Shown: positions 19,937 to 30,196 of the stretch, piece after piece
Numbering within the stretch: position 1 is the stretch's first letter
Layout: every line of letters begins with the position of its first letter
The notes under the pieces: generated by a model
What the model was told of the DNA's origin: nothing
The model's database searches: none
What the model saw: only the letters and a program-made list of their open reading frames with translations
Position numbers and translations under genes: made by a program
Source: Ignavibacteria bacterium
GTDB taxonomy: Bacteria > Bacteroidota > Ignavibacteria > Kapaibacteriales > UBA4661
Reading direction: 5' to 3'
NCBI GenBank assembly: GCA_014654705.1
Contig: JACVZY010000104.1
Coordinates: forward strand, 62,001 to 126,000
DNA length: 64,000 bases

Positions 19937-22033
19937 ATGAACCGTTTTCCTCTTTTCGCTGCCTTCGCCGCAGCACTCATCCTCATTTTTCAGCCTGCTA
20001 TGGCTCAAACGCCCGCTCAAACTAAACGCTCTCTGGAGGTCGAAGACCTCTTCCGCTTGAAGCGTCTTTCCGACCCGGCAATCTCGCCCGATGGCAAGTT
20101 TGTTGCGTATGTCGTCGGCACAGTGGACAAAGCCGCAAACCGCACCAATACTGATATTTGGCTCGTTGCGCTTGGTGCGAATGGTGTTGCAAGCGGTGAA
20201 CCGCGCCTGATTGTCGCTTCGCCGAAGTCCGATAATCACCCGCGTTGGTCGCCGGATAGCAAGACTCTTTCCTACGTTTCGACCAGTTCAGGCACGTCGC
20301 AAGTATATCTCTATGACGTTGCCACAGGCGCACAGCGTCAGCTTACAAGCCATTTTACGGGTGCTTCGCAGCAGATGTTTTCGCCGGACGGCACGATGAT
20401 GGCGTTTGTGTCGTCGGTGTATCCTGAGTATTCCACGAAGAGCTTTTTGGAATGTCAAAAACTCACGCAAGAGCGCGACGAGGCATTCGAGAACGGCAAG
20501 ATGAAGGGCTTGGTGATTGATAAATTGCTCTATCGTCATTGGGATTCGTGGACGGATTTCAAACGGATGCACATTTTCGTTGTACCTGTTTCCGGCGGCG
20601 AGCCGCGCAATATCACGCCCGGCGACCGCGATGCTGTGCCGAGTTCGTCCACATTTTCAGCAGGAGATGACTTCCACTGGTCGCCGGATAGCAAAGAAAT
20701 TGCGTTCACGGCAAGCGTTCTGCCCGCACGGGAAGAGGCGTGGCGGACAAATTCTGAAATCGTTACGGTGGACGTGAAAACAGGCGTACAAAAAACACTC
20801 ACCGAAAGCAATCCCGCTGCCGATGCCTATCCGCGCTATTCGCCCGACGGAAAATGGCTTGCCTACCGCGCTCAGACACGCGCCGGATTCGAGGCGGACA
20901 AATGGGATATTGTGCTGCTCGACCGCGCAAAAGGTACGTCCTCGCGTATAACCGCAAAATGGGATTACAGCGCCGACCAGTTCGAGTGGACGCAGGACAG
21001 CAAAACGGTTGTGCTTGAAACGCAAGACAACGCCGAAGCCGTCTTGTACGCCCTTGCCGTTGACGGAAAAACTGCTCCCAAAAAGCTCACTGAAGCGGGC
21101 GCTGCGTCATCCATTTCGATTGCGAATAATGGCGTGGTTGCTTTTGCTCATGCCGTACTTACCCGTCCCAGCGAAGTCTTTACGGTTAATCTGAAAGATA
21201 AAAACCCTGCACCGAAGCAAATAAGCGATGTGAACGGAAAAGCGCTGTCGGAAATTGTGTTCGGTAAAGTTGAGAAAATCTCCTACATGGGCGCAAAAGT
21301 GAAGAATCAAGCGTGGATGATACTGCCGCCGAATTTTGACGCAACGAAAAAGCATCCTGTCGTGTTTCTCATTCACGGTGGACCGCAAAGCGCGTGGCTC
21401 AATTCGTGGTCGAATCGCTGGAATATGCAGGTTTGGGCAGCACAGGGATACGTCATTATTGCGCCGAATCCCACGGGCAGCACAGGCTTCGGGCAGGAAT
21501 TTGTGGACGGCGTGTCGCATGATTGGGGCGGCAAGGCGTACACGGACATTATGAATGGTGTTGACTATGCTCTCAAAACCTATCCGTTCTTGGACGAAAG
21601 CAAAATGGCGGCTGCCGGAGCGAGTTACGGCGGTTACATGGTGAACTGGATGAACACGCAGACGAACCGTTTCAAGACGTTTGTGTCGCATTGCGGCGTG
21701 TATAATTTTAGTTCTATGTACGGCACGACCGATGAAATCTGGTTTGACGAGTGGGAAAAAGGGTTGCCGTGGGAGACACCCGACTTTGAGAAATTCTCGC
21801 CGCACAAATATATCCAAAATGCAAAAACACCGACGCTCATTATTCACGACGGCAACGATTTCCGCGTACCGCTTCAAGAGGGAATGCAGTATTTCTCGGC
21901 ATTGCAGCGCCGGGGCGTACCGTCGCGTTTGGTGTATATTCCCGACGAAGGGCATTGGGTCTTGAAGCCACAGAATAGCGCGTTTTGGCACAAAAATATA
22001 TTTGAGTGGCTGGCGGGCTACTTGAAAAAGTAA
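19937..22033 (+). CDS. S9 family prolyl oligopeptidase / acylaminoacyl-peptidase
   Basis: Propeller repeats plus alpha/beta hydrolase domain with nucleophile motif AAGASYGGYMVNW; terminal histidine in PDEGHWV. Confidence 0.9.
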   Translation: MNRFPLFAAFAAALILIFQPAMAQTPAQTKRSLEVEDLFRLKRLSDPAISPDGKFVAYVVGTVDKAANRTNTDIWLVALGANGVASGEPRLIVASPKSDNHPRWSPDSKTLSYVSTSSGTSQVYLYDVATGAQRQLTSHFTGASQQMFSPDGTMMAFVSSVYPEYSTKSFLECQKLTQERDEAFENGKMKGLVIDKLLYRHWDSWTDFKRMHIFVVPVSGGEPRNITPGDRDAVPSSSTFSAGDDFHWSPDSKEIAFTASVLPAREEAWRTNSEIVTVDVKTGVQKTLTESNPAADAYPRYSPDGKWLAYRAQTRAGFEADKWDIVLLDRAKGTSSRITAKWDYSADQFEWTQDSKTVVLETQDNAEAVLYALAVDGKTAPKKLTEAGAASSISIANNGVVAFAHAVLTRPSEVFTVNLKDKNPAPKQISDVNGKALSEIVFGKVEKISYMGAKVKNQAWMILPPNFDATKKHPVVFLIHGGPQSAWLNSWSNRWNMQVWAAQGYVIIAPNPTGSTGFGQEFVDGVSHDWGGKAYTDIMNGVDYALKTYPFLDESKMAAAGASYGGYMVNWMNTQTNRFKTFVSHCGVYNFSSMYGTTDEIWFDEWEKGLPWETPDFEKFSPHKYIQNAKTPTLIIHDGNDFRVPLQEGMQYFSALQRRGVPSRLVYIPDEGHWVLKPQNSAFWHKNIFEWLAGYLKK

Positions 22034-22042
22034 TAAAAATTG

Positions 22043-22161
22043 AGGCTTTCGCAAATAACAGAAACGAGCATTGATGGAGTGCGGGATTTATTTCGCATAG
22101 GTCGGTTTTATGCTGCTTCTGAGGCAGCATACATTCCGCACTCCGGTTTTTTCGTAAGTTC
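22043..22161. repeat. Dispersed inverted-repeat intergenic element, copy A
   Basis: Outer arm AGGCTTTCGCAAA (22043-22055); inner arms GGAGTGCGGGATTTAT (22076-22091) / ATACATTCCGCACTCC (22129-22144); central perfect hairpin ATGCTGC-TTCTGAG-GCAGCAT (22110-22130); right end TTCGTAAGTTCT. Confidence 0.65.
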
Positions 22162-22236
22162 TAAAATTTTGTATTTTGTGCTATCTACTTTCGTTTTCTT
22201 GCGTTGAACACGCACACTTGCATAACCTGAAACAGC

Positions 22237-22815
22237 ATGAATACTTCTCGTTCTCTTGTTTTTCGCAGCCTTGTAGGAAGCGGTCTGGCGGTAGTTTTTT
22301 TGTCGGGACTCTTTGCGACGGGCTGCAAAGCACCGGAGCAAGCGCTCAAGGACGCTGCACGCCCTGATTCCACGCTCGCTCAACTCACTCCCCAAGACAG
22401 CCTCTTATTTGTGACGATACTCCTGAAAAAAGATACCGCCACAAAAGTTGTTACCGCCAGTTTGAAAGATATGATGCTCGTCGCCGGAACGATGAAAAAG
22501 CAGCGCGTGGGCGGTGCGGGGCATTCGGCATCGCTGCTCTTGGTTTCGTATCTGAACGCGCAAGGAAACGTGGTGGACAGCACCTTTGAGGATAATCCTC
22601 TGGAGTCGGTGTACGAATTTACAAACGACCAAAATAACTACGAAAAACGGCACGTTCCTACTGCGGAGGCATACTTACCCTTGCGCATACAGCGCCGTGA
22701 AGCGATAGCCGCCGTGCGTCTTGAACACTGGGTGCAGGCTGATACTCGGACTCCTCCGCTCCAAGAAGCACCGCACAGGCGGTCATTAATCGCGCTTATT
22801 CCTCTTCGCAAATAA
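22237..22815 (+). CDS. Hypothetical lipoprotein
   Basis: Signal peptide with lipobox MNTSRSLVFRSLVGSGLAVVFLSGLFATGC. Confidence 0.7.
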   Translation: MNTSRSLVFRSLVGSGLAVVFLSGLFATGCKAPEQALKDAARPDSTLAQLTPQDSLLFVTILLKKDTATKVVTASLKDMMLVAGTMKKQRVGGAGHSASLLLVSYLNAQGNVVDSTFEDNPLESVYEFTNDQNNYEKRHVPTAEAYLPLRIQRREAIAAVRLEHWVQADTRTPPLQEAPHRRSLIALIPLRK

Positions 22816-22851
22816 TGAATTTTATGTTTTTAATTTCATCTCCTTGTCGTT

Positions 22852-24306
22852 ATGAATACTCCATCTCGTTTTTCGCTTTTCCTTGCACATTGTGTTGCAG
22901 GATGTATTTCAGCATTATCTGCAACAATACTTCTTCTGCAATCGGCATCAGCACAGAGCTTTCCGACAGAAAATTTTATGAATAACGGTCCTCGCTCGAA
23001 CCGTGTCAATCTTGTCTATCTTTCGGATGGCTATACCTCGTCGGAACTTTCCACCTTCAGCGTTCATGCGCGAGACATGAATACCGCACTCTTTGCGACA
23101 TCGCCGTTTAAGGAATATCGTACTTTTTTTAATACCTCACTTGTTCATGTGCCTTCGGCTCAGTCCGGCGTGTTGCATCCCAAAACAGCACCCGATTGTC
23201 CTGCTACGATGCCTGTCATACGCCCCACCACATATTTTGAGACGACATTCGATTACGGCAATATCCATCGTCTCGTTGTGCCCAGACGCACCGATAAAAT
23301 CAACACCGTGCTGGCGGCATCGGTGCCGGATTACGACCAAGCATTTGTCGTTGCCAATACCACCGAGTATGGCGGTTCGGGCGGAACATATCCTGCTGCT
23401 ACGGGCGGCAACACGAGTTCGTTTGAGGTGATGATACATGAGCTAGGTCATAGCTTTGCTTATCTTGCCGATGAATACTGGGCTGGACCACAATATGCCA
23501 TTGAAAAACCGAACATGACGGCTAACGCGAACACGACTACCAATAAGTGGAGTTATTGGCTTGGGCGCGGTAATATCGGGATTTTTCCATATAGCGGAAG
23601 CAATGCATGGTTTCGCCCGACGCAGGGCGGTCAATGCAAAATGGAGGCGCTCGGTCGCCCGTTTTGCTCGGTTTGCGCTGAAGCAATCGTGCTAAAAATT
23701 CATACCCTCGTGGATGTGATTCAAGCAGTTTCGCCTACAAATTTCAATGCGCTCACAGCTCCCGCAAGCGGTACAATTGTTTTCAGGCTGACACTGCTAA
23801 AGCCCGACCCGAACACGCTGACGGTGCGCTGGCTTCTGAACGGCACGCCGTGGGGAAGTGCTAATGCGGAATCTGTGACGATTCCGGTGCAAAATCTTGT
23901 CGTAGGAGCCAATTCGCTTACTGCCGAAGTGGTGGATGCGACGGCGATGATTCGCCCAGCGAACCAGCCCAAGCGTACGCTGACATGGACGATTAACCGT
24001 ACAGCGCCGACGAGCGTTGTGGCTGATGCTTCTGCGGGCGGACTTTCCATTTTTCCGAATCCGGCAGAAGCAAGTTTTGCTGTGCAATACGAGTCTTCAT
24101 GCGCTTCGGCAAATGGTGTGGTCGAAATCGTGGATATGGCGGGAAAGCAACTTTTTACGAAAGCTCTCGGTGCGCAGCGCGTGGGACAAAACCGTGTGGC
24201 GCTGGACATCGTGGAAGCGCATTTGCCTGAGGGTGCGTACTTGGTAAGCATCACGACGGACTGCACACGGCAGACAGGAAAAATGCTTGTTTCCCGTAAG
24301 CGATAA
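22852..24306 (+). CDS. M64 family (IgA peptidase M64-like) metallopeptidase with T9SS sorting domain
   Basis: Signal peptide; zinc motif HELGHSFAYLADEYW; C-terminus LSIFPNPAEASFAVQYES...LPEGAYLVSITTDCTRQTGKMLVSRKR. Confidence 0.85.
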   Translation: MNTPSRFSLFLAHCVAGCISALSATILLLQSASAQSFPTENFMNNGPRSNRVNLVYLSDGYTSSELSTFSVHARDMNTALFATSPFKEYRTFFNTSLVHVPSAQSGVLHPKTAPDCPATMPVIRPTTYFETTFDYGNIHRLVVPRRTDKINTVLAASVPDYDQAFVVANTTEYGGSGGTYPAATGGNTSSFEVMIHELGHSFAYLADEYWAGPQYAIEKPNMTANANTTTNKWSYWLGRGNIGIFPYSGSNAWFRPTQGGQCKMEALGRPFCSVCAEAIVLKIHTLVDVIQAVSPTNFNALTAPASGTIVFRLTLLKPDPNTLTVRWLLNGTPWGSANAESVTIPVQNLVVGANSLTAEVVDATAMIRPANQPKRTLTWTINRTAPTSVVADASAGGLSIFPNPAEASFAVQYESSCASANGVVEIVDMAGKQLFTKALGAQRVGQNRVALDIVEAHLPEGAYLVSITTDCTRQTGKMLVSRKR

Positions 24307-24370
24307 CCGAAAAATTTTGTAGATTAGCCGCCGCTCAATTGTATCAATTCTTTTTCATTGCTTACCCATT

Positions 24371-25468
24371 ATGACCAAAGCTACTGCCGCTCAAATAATT
24401 GCCCGCCATAATCGTCGTGAACGCCGCAAGGCAAGTGCCGGTGCGCTCTCTGTGGATATAGTGCTCGGGATTTATCTGGTGATGCTCCTGCATCGCACGT
24501 TGTGGTTCGGCGTGGTTCATGCCAGCGATGGCGCTCCGGCGATGACTCTTGCGTGGTATGCCTTGTATGCGGTTGTCGGTGCCATTGTAGGGCTTGTGGG
24601 TAATCTGCTGAATGCGTCGCCCGGGCGTATGGTCTTTGGTTTTTTCGATAATCCCGAAGCCGTCAAAGTACGCGGCACGTGGCGCGAAGCGCTGGCGCAG
24701 CACGTGTCGTGGGTGCTGGTGGTGCTGACGGTCGTTGCCGGATGGCTGGTGACGAAGATTTCGCTTGCCGATATATTTTCCAGCGAGGGTTTGGCGGGTG
24801 CACGGCGTATTTTTGCGGCGCTTTTTACGCCGGAATTTTCCATTTTCGAGCAAGCACTTTTTGCGATTATTGAGACGATTTATCTCGCACTGATGGCGAC
24901 GCTGCTTGCGCTGCCGTTTTCGTTTGCGCTCAGTTTCTTTTGTGCCAAAAATTGTGTTGAGGATATTTTTGGCGGTCATCCGGCTGCGTGCTCTGCCTAC
25001 TACGCCATCCGTTTTGTGGCGAATCTTGCGCGTTCGATTGAACCGCTCATCTGGGCGATTGTCTTTTCGGTGTGGGTGGGGATTGGTCCTTTTGCGGGAA
25101 TGTTGGCACTTGCCGTGCATACGGTCGCTTCGCTCGTGAAGCAGTATTCCGAGCAGATTGAGGAAATTGACCACGGGACGGTTGAAGCGCTGGAATCAGT
25201 AGGTGCTGCGCCATTACAAGTGATTTGGTTCGCGGTAGTGCCACAGATTATTTTGCCTTTTCTCAGCTTTACGATTTATCGCTGGGATATCAACGTTCGC
25301 ATGGCGACGGTGATTGGTCTTGTCGGTGGTGGTGGTATCGGGACGCTGCTAGTGCAATATCAAGGTTTGGCGCGGTGGCACGAAGTTGGGTTAATTATTT
25401 TGCTCATTGCAGCGGTGGTGTGGATTATGGATTATCTGTCCTCGAAAATTCGTGCGGCTATTCGATGA
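24371..25468 (+). CDS. PhnE-like ABC transporter permease with N-terminal RDD-like domain
   Basis: Permease motif EEIDHGTVEALESVGAAPLQVIWFAVVPQIILPFLSFTIYRWDINVRMATVIGLVGGGGIG; N-terminal ~110 aa with NASPGRMVFGFFDNPEAVKVRGTWREAL resembling RDD. Confidence 0.8.
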   Translation: MTKATAAQIIARHNRRERRKASAGALSVDIVLGIYLVMLLHRTLWFGVVHASDGAPAMTLAWYALYAVVGAIVGLVGNLLNASPGRMVFGFFDNPEAVKVRGTWREALAQHVSWVLVVLTVVAGWLVTKISLADIFSSEGLAGARRIFAALFTPEFSIFEQALFAIIETIYLALMATLLALPFSFALSFFCAKNCVEDIFGGHPAACSAYYAIRFVANLARSIEPLIWAIVFSVWVGIGPFAGMLALAVHTVASLVKQYSEQIEEIDHGTVEALESVGAAPLQVIWFAVVPQIILPFLSFTIYRWDINVRMATVIGLVGGGGIGTLLVQYQGLARWHEVGLIILLIAAVVWIMDYLSSKIRAAIR

Positions 25469-25483
25469 TGATTTTTGGGGCAC

Positions 25484-25587
25484 GGATTTTCAGGATTGCA
25501 CAGATTTCACCGCTAAAAAAAATTCTGAACGCACCCCACGAACAATCCGTGTTATCTGTGAAATCATTTTCAAATCCGTGTCAAAAA
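25484..25587. repeat. Imperfect palindromic intergenic element between convergent genes
   Basis: cacggattttcaggattgcacagatttcac ... gtgaaatcattttcaaatccgtg; the arms are imperfect reverse complements. Confidence 0.5.
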
Positions 25588-25589
25588 AT

Positions 25590-26279
25590 CTAAGCACAAA
25601 ACTGATTCAAACCCAAGATTCCATCAGGGTCGGGGCAATTTGCAAGGTAACGCTCTCGCTCGGAGAGGCGGCATACGCCCGCGTAGTCGCCCCAGGCATC
25701 TTCCATATCGCATATAACCTGAAAGTGTAGATGCGGCGACCAATTCCCGTTTTCATGCGGTTCTCCAAACTCTGCCAAGCGCTCACCCGTACCTATCGTT
25801 TTTCCTTCGTATAATCCTTCCAAACTTCTGAGTGCCAAATGCCCGTAGAGCGTGTGAAATGAAGCGCCGTCCAGTTCGTGGTGCAAAATAATTGTGCCGC
25901 CGTAATCCCCGAAGGCAGCGTTGTTCTTGAAGCTATGCACACGTCCTCCGAGCGGAGCAAAGACGGGCGTTCCGGCGCTGCCCCAAATATCAATACCCAG
26001 ATGCAAGCGGCGTGGTTCCTCGTGCCTGCTACCAAAATTTGGATATTGATCGTAGAGATTACGATGCTCTGCATAACCGCCAATCGCATACCGTGTGCCT
26101 GTGCGCTCTAGCTCACGTTGAATGAACGCTGTCATTGCACTGGCATTATCCAAAATCTCCCGCGTGAGTGCAGTATGAGCGGTGGTGAGGTCGAGAGCGT
26201 AGAGTTTGTCACTTGTTTCCAAGGGTACTATTTGCGCAAAGGTATGCTGGTGCTTGCGGAAGAGTGCTGCGAAGTTCAT
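25590..26279 (-). CDS. M23 family metallopeptidase
   Basis: LHLGIDIWGSAGTPVFAPLGGRVHSF ... WSPHLHFQV LytM/M23 motifs. Confidence 0.85.
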   Translation of the reverse strand: MNFAALFRKHQHTFAQIVPLETSDKLYALDLTTAHTALTREILDNASAMTAFIQRELERTGTRYAIGGYAEHRNLYDQYPNFGSRHEEPRRLHLGIDIWGSAGTPVFAPLGGRVHSFKNNAAFGDYGGTIILHHELDGASFHTLYGHLALRSLEGLYEGKTIGTGERLAEFGEPHENGNWSPHLHFQVICDMEDAWGDYAGVCRLSERERYLANCPDPDGILGLNQFCA

Positions 26280-26409
26280 GGAGCGACGTAAAAATGAAGG
26301 TGAAAATCAAAGGATGGAAGCAACGAAGAATGGTTGTTGCCCACGCAGTACGAATTTACTAAATTGTTCCGCCTTTTGGACATTTCGGCACAACCTTTTC
26401 CCCAAAAGA

Positions 26410-28428
26410 ATGATTCGTTTTCTCTTTCTTGCTTGTTGGTGGTGTTTTGTACTCTTGCACGAAGCACAAAGCGCAAGCCATGATAGTTTGCGGAGTGTCA
26501 TCATGCGAGATACTGCGCCGCGTGGTGTTGTCAGCGCCGGAACGGTGAAAGCATTGAATGAGTACGCTATGCTCTTGCACGAAACATTTCCCGATAGCAC
26601 GCGGATGCTGGCTTTGCGGGCGCTTACCCTTGCCGATTCGCTCCAAGATTGGAAGGGGAAAGCACAGAGTTTGAATGTGATTGGTGTCTCGTATTTTATC
26701 CAAAACAATTACGAAAAAGCGCTTGAATACTACCTGCAAGCACTGACTTTGCGAGAAAAGGTAAGTGATATGTCGGGCGTGGCAGGAACGCTCAATAACG
26801 TCGGGATGGTCTATCGGGATATGAAAGAATACAGCACAGCTCTCACCTATTATTTCCGGGCGCTCAGGCTGAATGATTCGTTGAAAAATTTGCAATTTTA
26901 TGTGCGGAACTTGAATAATATCGGTGTGGCATATGAGAATATAAACGCCTTTGATTCAGCGCTTGTCTTTCATCGCCGTTCGATTGAGATGAAGCGGGAG
27001 ATTGGCGATAAAGCCGGAATTGCTTCGTCGCTTCGCAATATTGGCAAAGTATATTTGCGCATGAAGCGCTATGGCGAGGCACTCGAAACATTGCGCGAAG
27101 GCTTGCTCATCAAGGAAACGGGTAAGCAAGTGCGGGCGCTCATTCTCCTAGATATGGCGCAAGTCTATGAAGAAACCGACCAAGCCAAGCCTGCTGTCAA
27201 CAACGCCAATGCCGCTATGCTGCTGGGGCGTGAGTTGGGCGCAGCGCTGATTGAGCAAAATGCACACGAGCTTTTGGCACGGCTCTACAAGCGCACCGGC
27301 GACCACAAAAGTGCTTTGGACAATTATCAGCGCTTCATTGCCATACGCGATTCGCTATTCAACGACAAAAGCGCCCGCCGTCTCGCCGCGCTTCAAACCA
27401 ACTACGAAATAGACCGCCAGCGCATTCAAATCGAACTTCTCACCAAAGAGAAAGCGCTGCAAAGCACCGTGCGCAACGGTCTTGTGGGTGGATTTATTCT
27501 GGCGCTGGGGCTGCTTGCGGCAATCGGGGTGGCGTACCGCAATAAACGCCGTTCCGAGAAAGAACTTCGCGCTACTAATGCTGAAATTTTGCGTCAGCAG
27601 GAACTTTTAGAGCATCAAGCGCAAGAAATTCAGGTTTCCAACACAGCGCTTTCCGAAAAAAATCTTGAGCTTGGTGCAGCAAATGAGCGCCTCACAGCAC
27701 TCAATACCGAAAAAGACGAGATAATGAGTATTGTATCGCACGACCTCAAAAATCCTATCGCGGCACTCAGCGGGTTTACGGAGATTCTACGCGATGAAAA
27801 TCTTACTATATCCAGTAGAAACGCCATTCTTGACCAGTTGTCCGTGGTTGGGAATCGGATGTTGGAATTGGTGAAAAACGTTCTAGATTCGTACCGCGTG
27901 GAGTCCGGCGGCTTTGAAATGCACATTGTTACGCTGGATGTTGCGCCCGTGGTGGGTATGACGGTCGAAATCTACCGTGAACGCGCTGCGGCAAAAGAGA
28001 TTACGCTGCATTGGGCGGCTCCACGAGGTGAGTTTCTTGTTGCTGCCGATGAGCAAGTTTTTAATCAAGTGCTGGACAATCTTCTTTCCAATGCGGTCAA
28101 ATACTCCCCGCCCAAGAGAAATGTATTTGTGCGCCTCAAAGCAGACGTTGCAAGCGCATCCATTCGCCTCGAAATTCAAGACGAAGGTCCGGGCTTGAGC
28201 GCGGATGACATGAAAAAACTCTTCGGAAAATTTGCCCGCCTTTCAGCGCGTCCCACGGGCGGCGAGCACAGTACGGGACTGGGACTCAGCATCGTCAAAA
28301 GGATGGTCGAGGCAATGCAGGGGCGTGTCTGGTGCGTATCGGAGTTGGGCAAGGGCGCGACGTTTATTGTGGAATTGCCCGTATCGCGCGGTAATAGTGA
28401 TTCTGTTTCTTTTTCGCAAACTCCATGA
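26410..28428 (+). CDS. TPR-containing sensor histidine kinase (HK1)
   Basis: Likely start 26410 (MIRFLFLACWWCFVLLHEAQS); TPRs (EKALEYYLQALTLREK), one TM, coiled coil, SHDLKNPIAALSG, GGEHSTGLGLSIVKRMVEAMQGRVWC. Confidence 0.92.
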   Translation: MIRFLFLACWWCFVLLHEAQSASHDSLRSVIMRDTAPRGVVSAGTVKALNEYAMLLHETFPDSTRMLALRALTLADSLQDWKGKAQSLNVIGVSYFIQNNYEKALEYYLQALTLREKVSDMSGVAGTLNNVGMVYRDMKEYSTALTYYFRALRLNDSLKNLQFYVRNLNNIGVAYENINAFDSALVFHRRSIEMKREIGDKAGIASSLRNIGKVYLRMKRYGEALETLREGLLIKETGKQVRALILLDMAQVYEETDQAKPAVNNANAAMLLGRELGAALIEQNAHELLARLYKRTGDHKSALDNYQRFIAIRDSLFNDKSARRLAALQTNYEIDRQRIQIELLTKEKALQSTVRNGLVGGFILALGLLAAIGVAYRNKRRSEKELRATNAEILRQQELLEHQAQEIQVSNTALSEKNLELGAANERLTALNTEKDEIMSIVSHDLKNPIAALSGFTEILRDENLTISSRNAILDQLSVVGNRMLELVKNVLDSYRVESGGFEMHIVTLDVAPVVGMTVEIYRERAAAKEITLHWAAPRGEFLVAADEQVFNQVLDNLLSNAVKYSPPKRNVFVRLKADVASASIRLEIQDEGPGLSADDMKKLFGKFARLSARPTGGEHSTGLGLSIVKRMVEAMQGRVWCVSELGKGATFIVELPVSRGNSDSVSFSQTP

Positions 28429-29960
28429 CCAGTATCCGCTCCATTTTTACCCGCAATAGTGCTGAAGCTATTCCTGAGCAGCATCGCGCGGAATTTTGGC
28501 AAGAAATTACCTTTGCCAATTTCAAGCGTATGCGGTCATTATTGCTTTTTGCTATCGGGGTGTGTGGACTGTTAATCTATGGGGTCAATATATTGAATGT
28601 GCTGAATCTCTCGCCGGGGGACAACCGTGTTGTGTTGTGGATGCACCTTCTATTACTTGGTTTATCATTGTTTTGTGCCGCACTGGTCTTCGCCCGTCCT
28701 TTGCGTACGCAGCACGACATAACGCAATACCACACAAGGGTACTGCAATTTTTTACTGTCGGGGTCATACTGGGACCGCAATCATTGATATATGCAGTGA
28801 TTGTTACAAAAGGGCATCCGATTTTTATCTTTGCCGGTGTTGCTATTTGGTACTCCTCCCTGCGGCTTTCGCCGCGTGTATCAGCATCGGTGCTGCTCCT
28901 TTTATTGGCAGGATTATGGGCGCAGCTTTTGCTTCTTTCACCACCGTTTGGCGATAGTCAATTTCGGGCAGCAGCCTATTTTACGTCCGTTGTGGTTACT
29001 ATTGTCCTTATTCTCTCCAGCGCTTTTCTTTTTCGCAGTGCTGTGGAGAGTTTTCGGCAGCGTAAGGCTTTGGAAGAGGAGCGGAATACGGTCGCTGAAT
29101 TAAACACCGAACTGAGTGCAGCGTATTTGGAAGCCGATACTCTCAACCAAGAACTGCACAGCCGCCAAGAAATATTGGAGCATCAAGCAACGGAAATTGA
29201 AATCATCAATACCCAGCTTCACGAGCAAAATGAAATGCTTATGGCGCTGGATATTGAAAAAAATGAACTTCTTGCTATTGTATCCCACGACCTGAAAAAT
29301 CCTATTACTGCGGTGCTTGGGCTTGCGGAAATGTTGCAAAGTGAAGTAGCGCCTCAATCGAATCACGCAGCTGCCATTACAGGGCAAATTATTGTGGCTG
29401 CGAATCAAATGTTGTCATTGGTGAAAAATCTGCTGGATGTTAATCGTTTGGAAGCCGGAGTTATGCCGTTCCACGTGGAGGCGTTTGACCTCATACCGTT
29501 TGTGGCAAGTGCTGTTCAGCAATATGCACCAATTGCTGAGGCAAAACAGATTGCTATTCATTATACTCCGAGAGTTTCATTGGGTCTTGTTTCTGCCGAT
29601 AAACAAGCAGTGGTGCAGATTCTGGATAATCTTCTTTCCAATGCCGTCAAATACTCGCCGTATGGTCAAAGTGTGTATGTCCGTGTCGATAATCGTCCCG
29701 CCTGCGTCAGGATTGAGATTCAGGACGAAGGCGAAGGGATTTCTGAGGACGATATGCAAAAGCTCTTTGGTAAATTTGTTCGTCTTTCGGCTCGCCCGAC
29801 TGGCGGCGAGCACAGCACGGGTCTGGGCTTGAGTATCGTCAAAAAAATGGTAGAAGCCATGAACGGGCGCGTCTGGTGCGAATCGAAAGTGGGCGACGGC
29901 ATTTCGACGGGCGCGACGTTTATTGTAGAATTACCAGTGCCAAAGGAAAAAAATCCGTAG
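28425..29960 (+). CDS. Polytopic membrane sensor histidine kinase (HK2)
   Basis: Multiple TM helices, coiled coil EHQATEIEIINTQLHEQNE, SHDLKNPITAVLG, GGEHSTGLGLSIVKKMVEAMNGRVWC; ATGA overlap with HK1. Confidence 0.92.
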   Translation: MTSIRSIFTRNSAEAIPEQHRAEFWQEITFANFKRMRSLLLFAIGVCGLLIYGVNILNVLNLSPGDNRVVLWMHLLLLGLSLFCAALVFARPLRTQHDITQYHTRVLQFFTVGVILGPQSLIYAVIVTKGHPIFIFAGVAIWYSSLRLSPRVSASVLLLLLAGLWAQLLLLSPPFGDSQFRAAAYFTSVVVTIVLILSSAFLFRSAVESFRQRKALEEERNTVAELNTELSAAYLEADTLNQELHSRQEILEHQATEIEIINTQLHEQNEMLMALDIEKNELLAIVSHDLKNPITAVLGLAEMLQSEVAPQSNHAAAITGQIIVAANQMLSLVKNLLDVNRLEAGVMPFHVEAFDLIPFVASAVQQYAPIAEAKQIAIHYTPRVSLGLVSADKQAVVQILDNLLSNAVKYSPYGQSVYVRVDNRPACVRIEIQDEGEGISEDDMQKLFGKFVRLSARPTGGEHSTGLGLSIVKKMVEAMNGRVWCESKVGDGISTGATFIVELPVPKEKNP

Positions 29961-30152
29961 GTGGTGTGATTTTTCCGTATTTCGATATGTCCGATGTTGA
30001 TATTGAGTACTGTGTTCTGAGGCTCTTGCTCTCTGGGAGAGGATTGGAGGAGGGAGGTGATGAAACACTTGTATGTACTCTGTTTCTCTCCATTTCTTTC
30101 CTTTATGCAGGAAGAATGCACAATGCTTGACCACCAGCCAATACGACACATT

Positions 30153-30196
30153 TTTTGGAATAGAATGATGCTTGTTTTGGAATAGAATGATGCTTG
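30153..30196 (+). repeat. Perfect 22-bp tandem duplication upstream of HK3
   Basis: ttttggaatagaatgatgcttg x2 (30153-30174, 30175-30196). Confidence 0.95.

Noticed and set aside
21107-22054. 315-aa minus-strand ORF antisense to the S9 peptidase
   Set aside because: Lies wholly within a well-supported peptidase gene, with composition typical of a codon-bias shadow ORF (Arg/His/Cys rich).
22852-24306. M64 peptidase as a virulence IgA protease
   Set aside because: The family name is historical; nothing in the sequence supports IgA as substrate.
24362-25174. 270-aa minus-strand ORF antisense to the PhnE-like gene
   Set aside because: Arg/His-rich shadow of a membrane-protein gene; no plausible domain.
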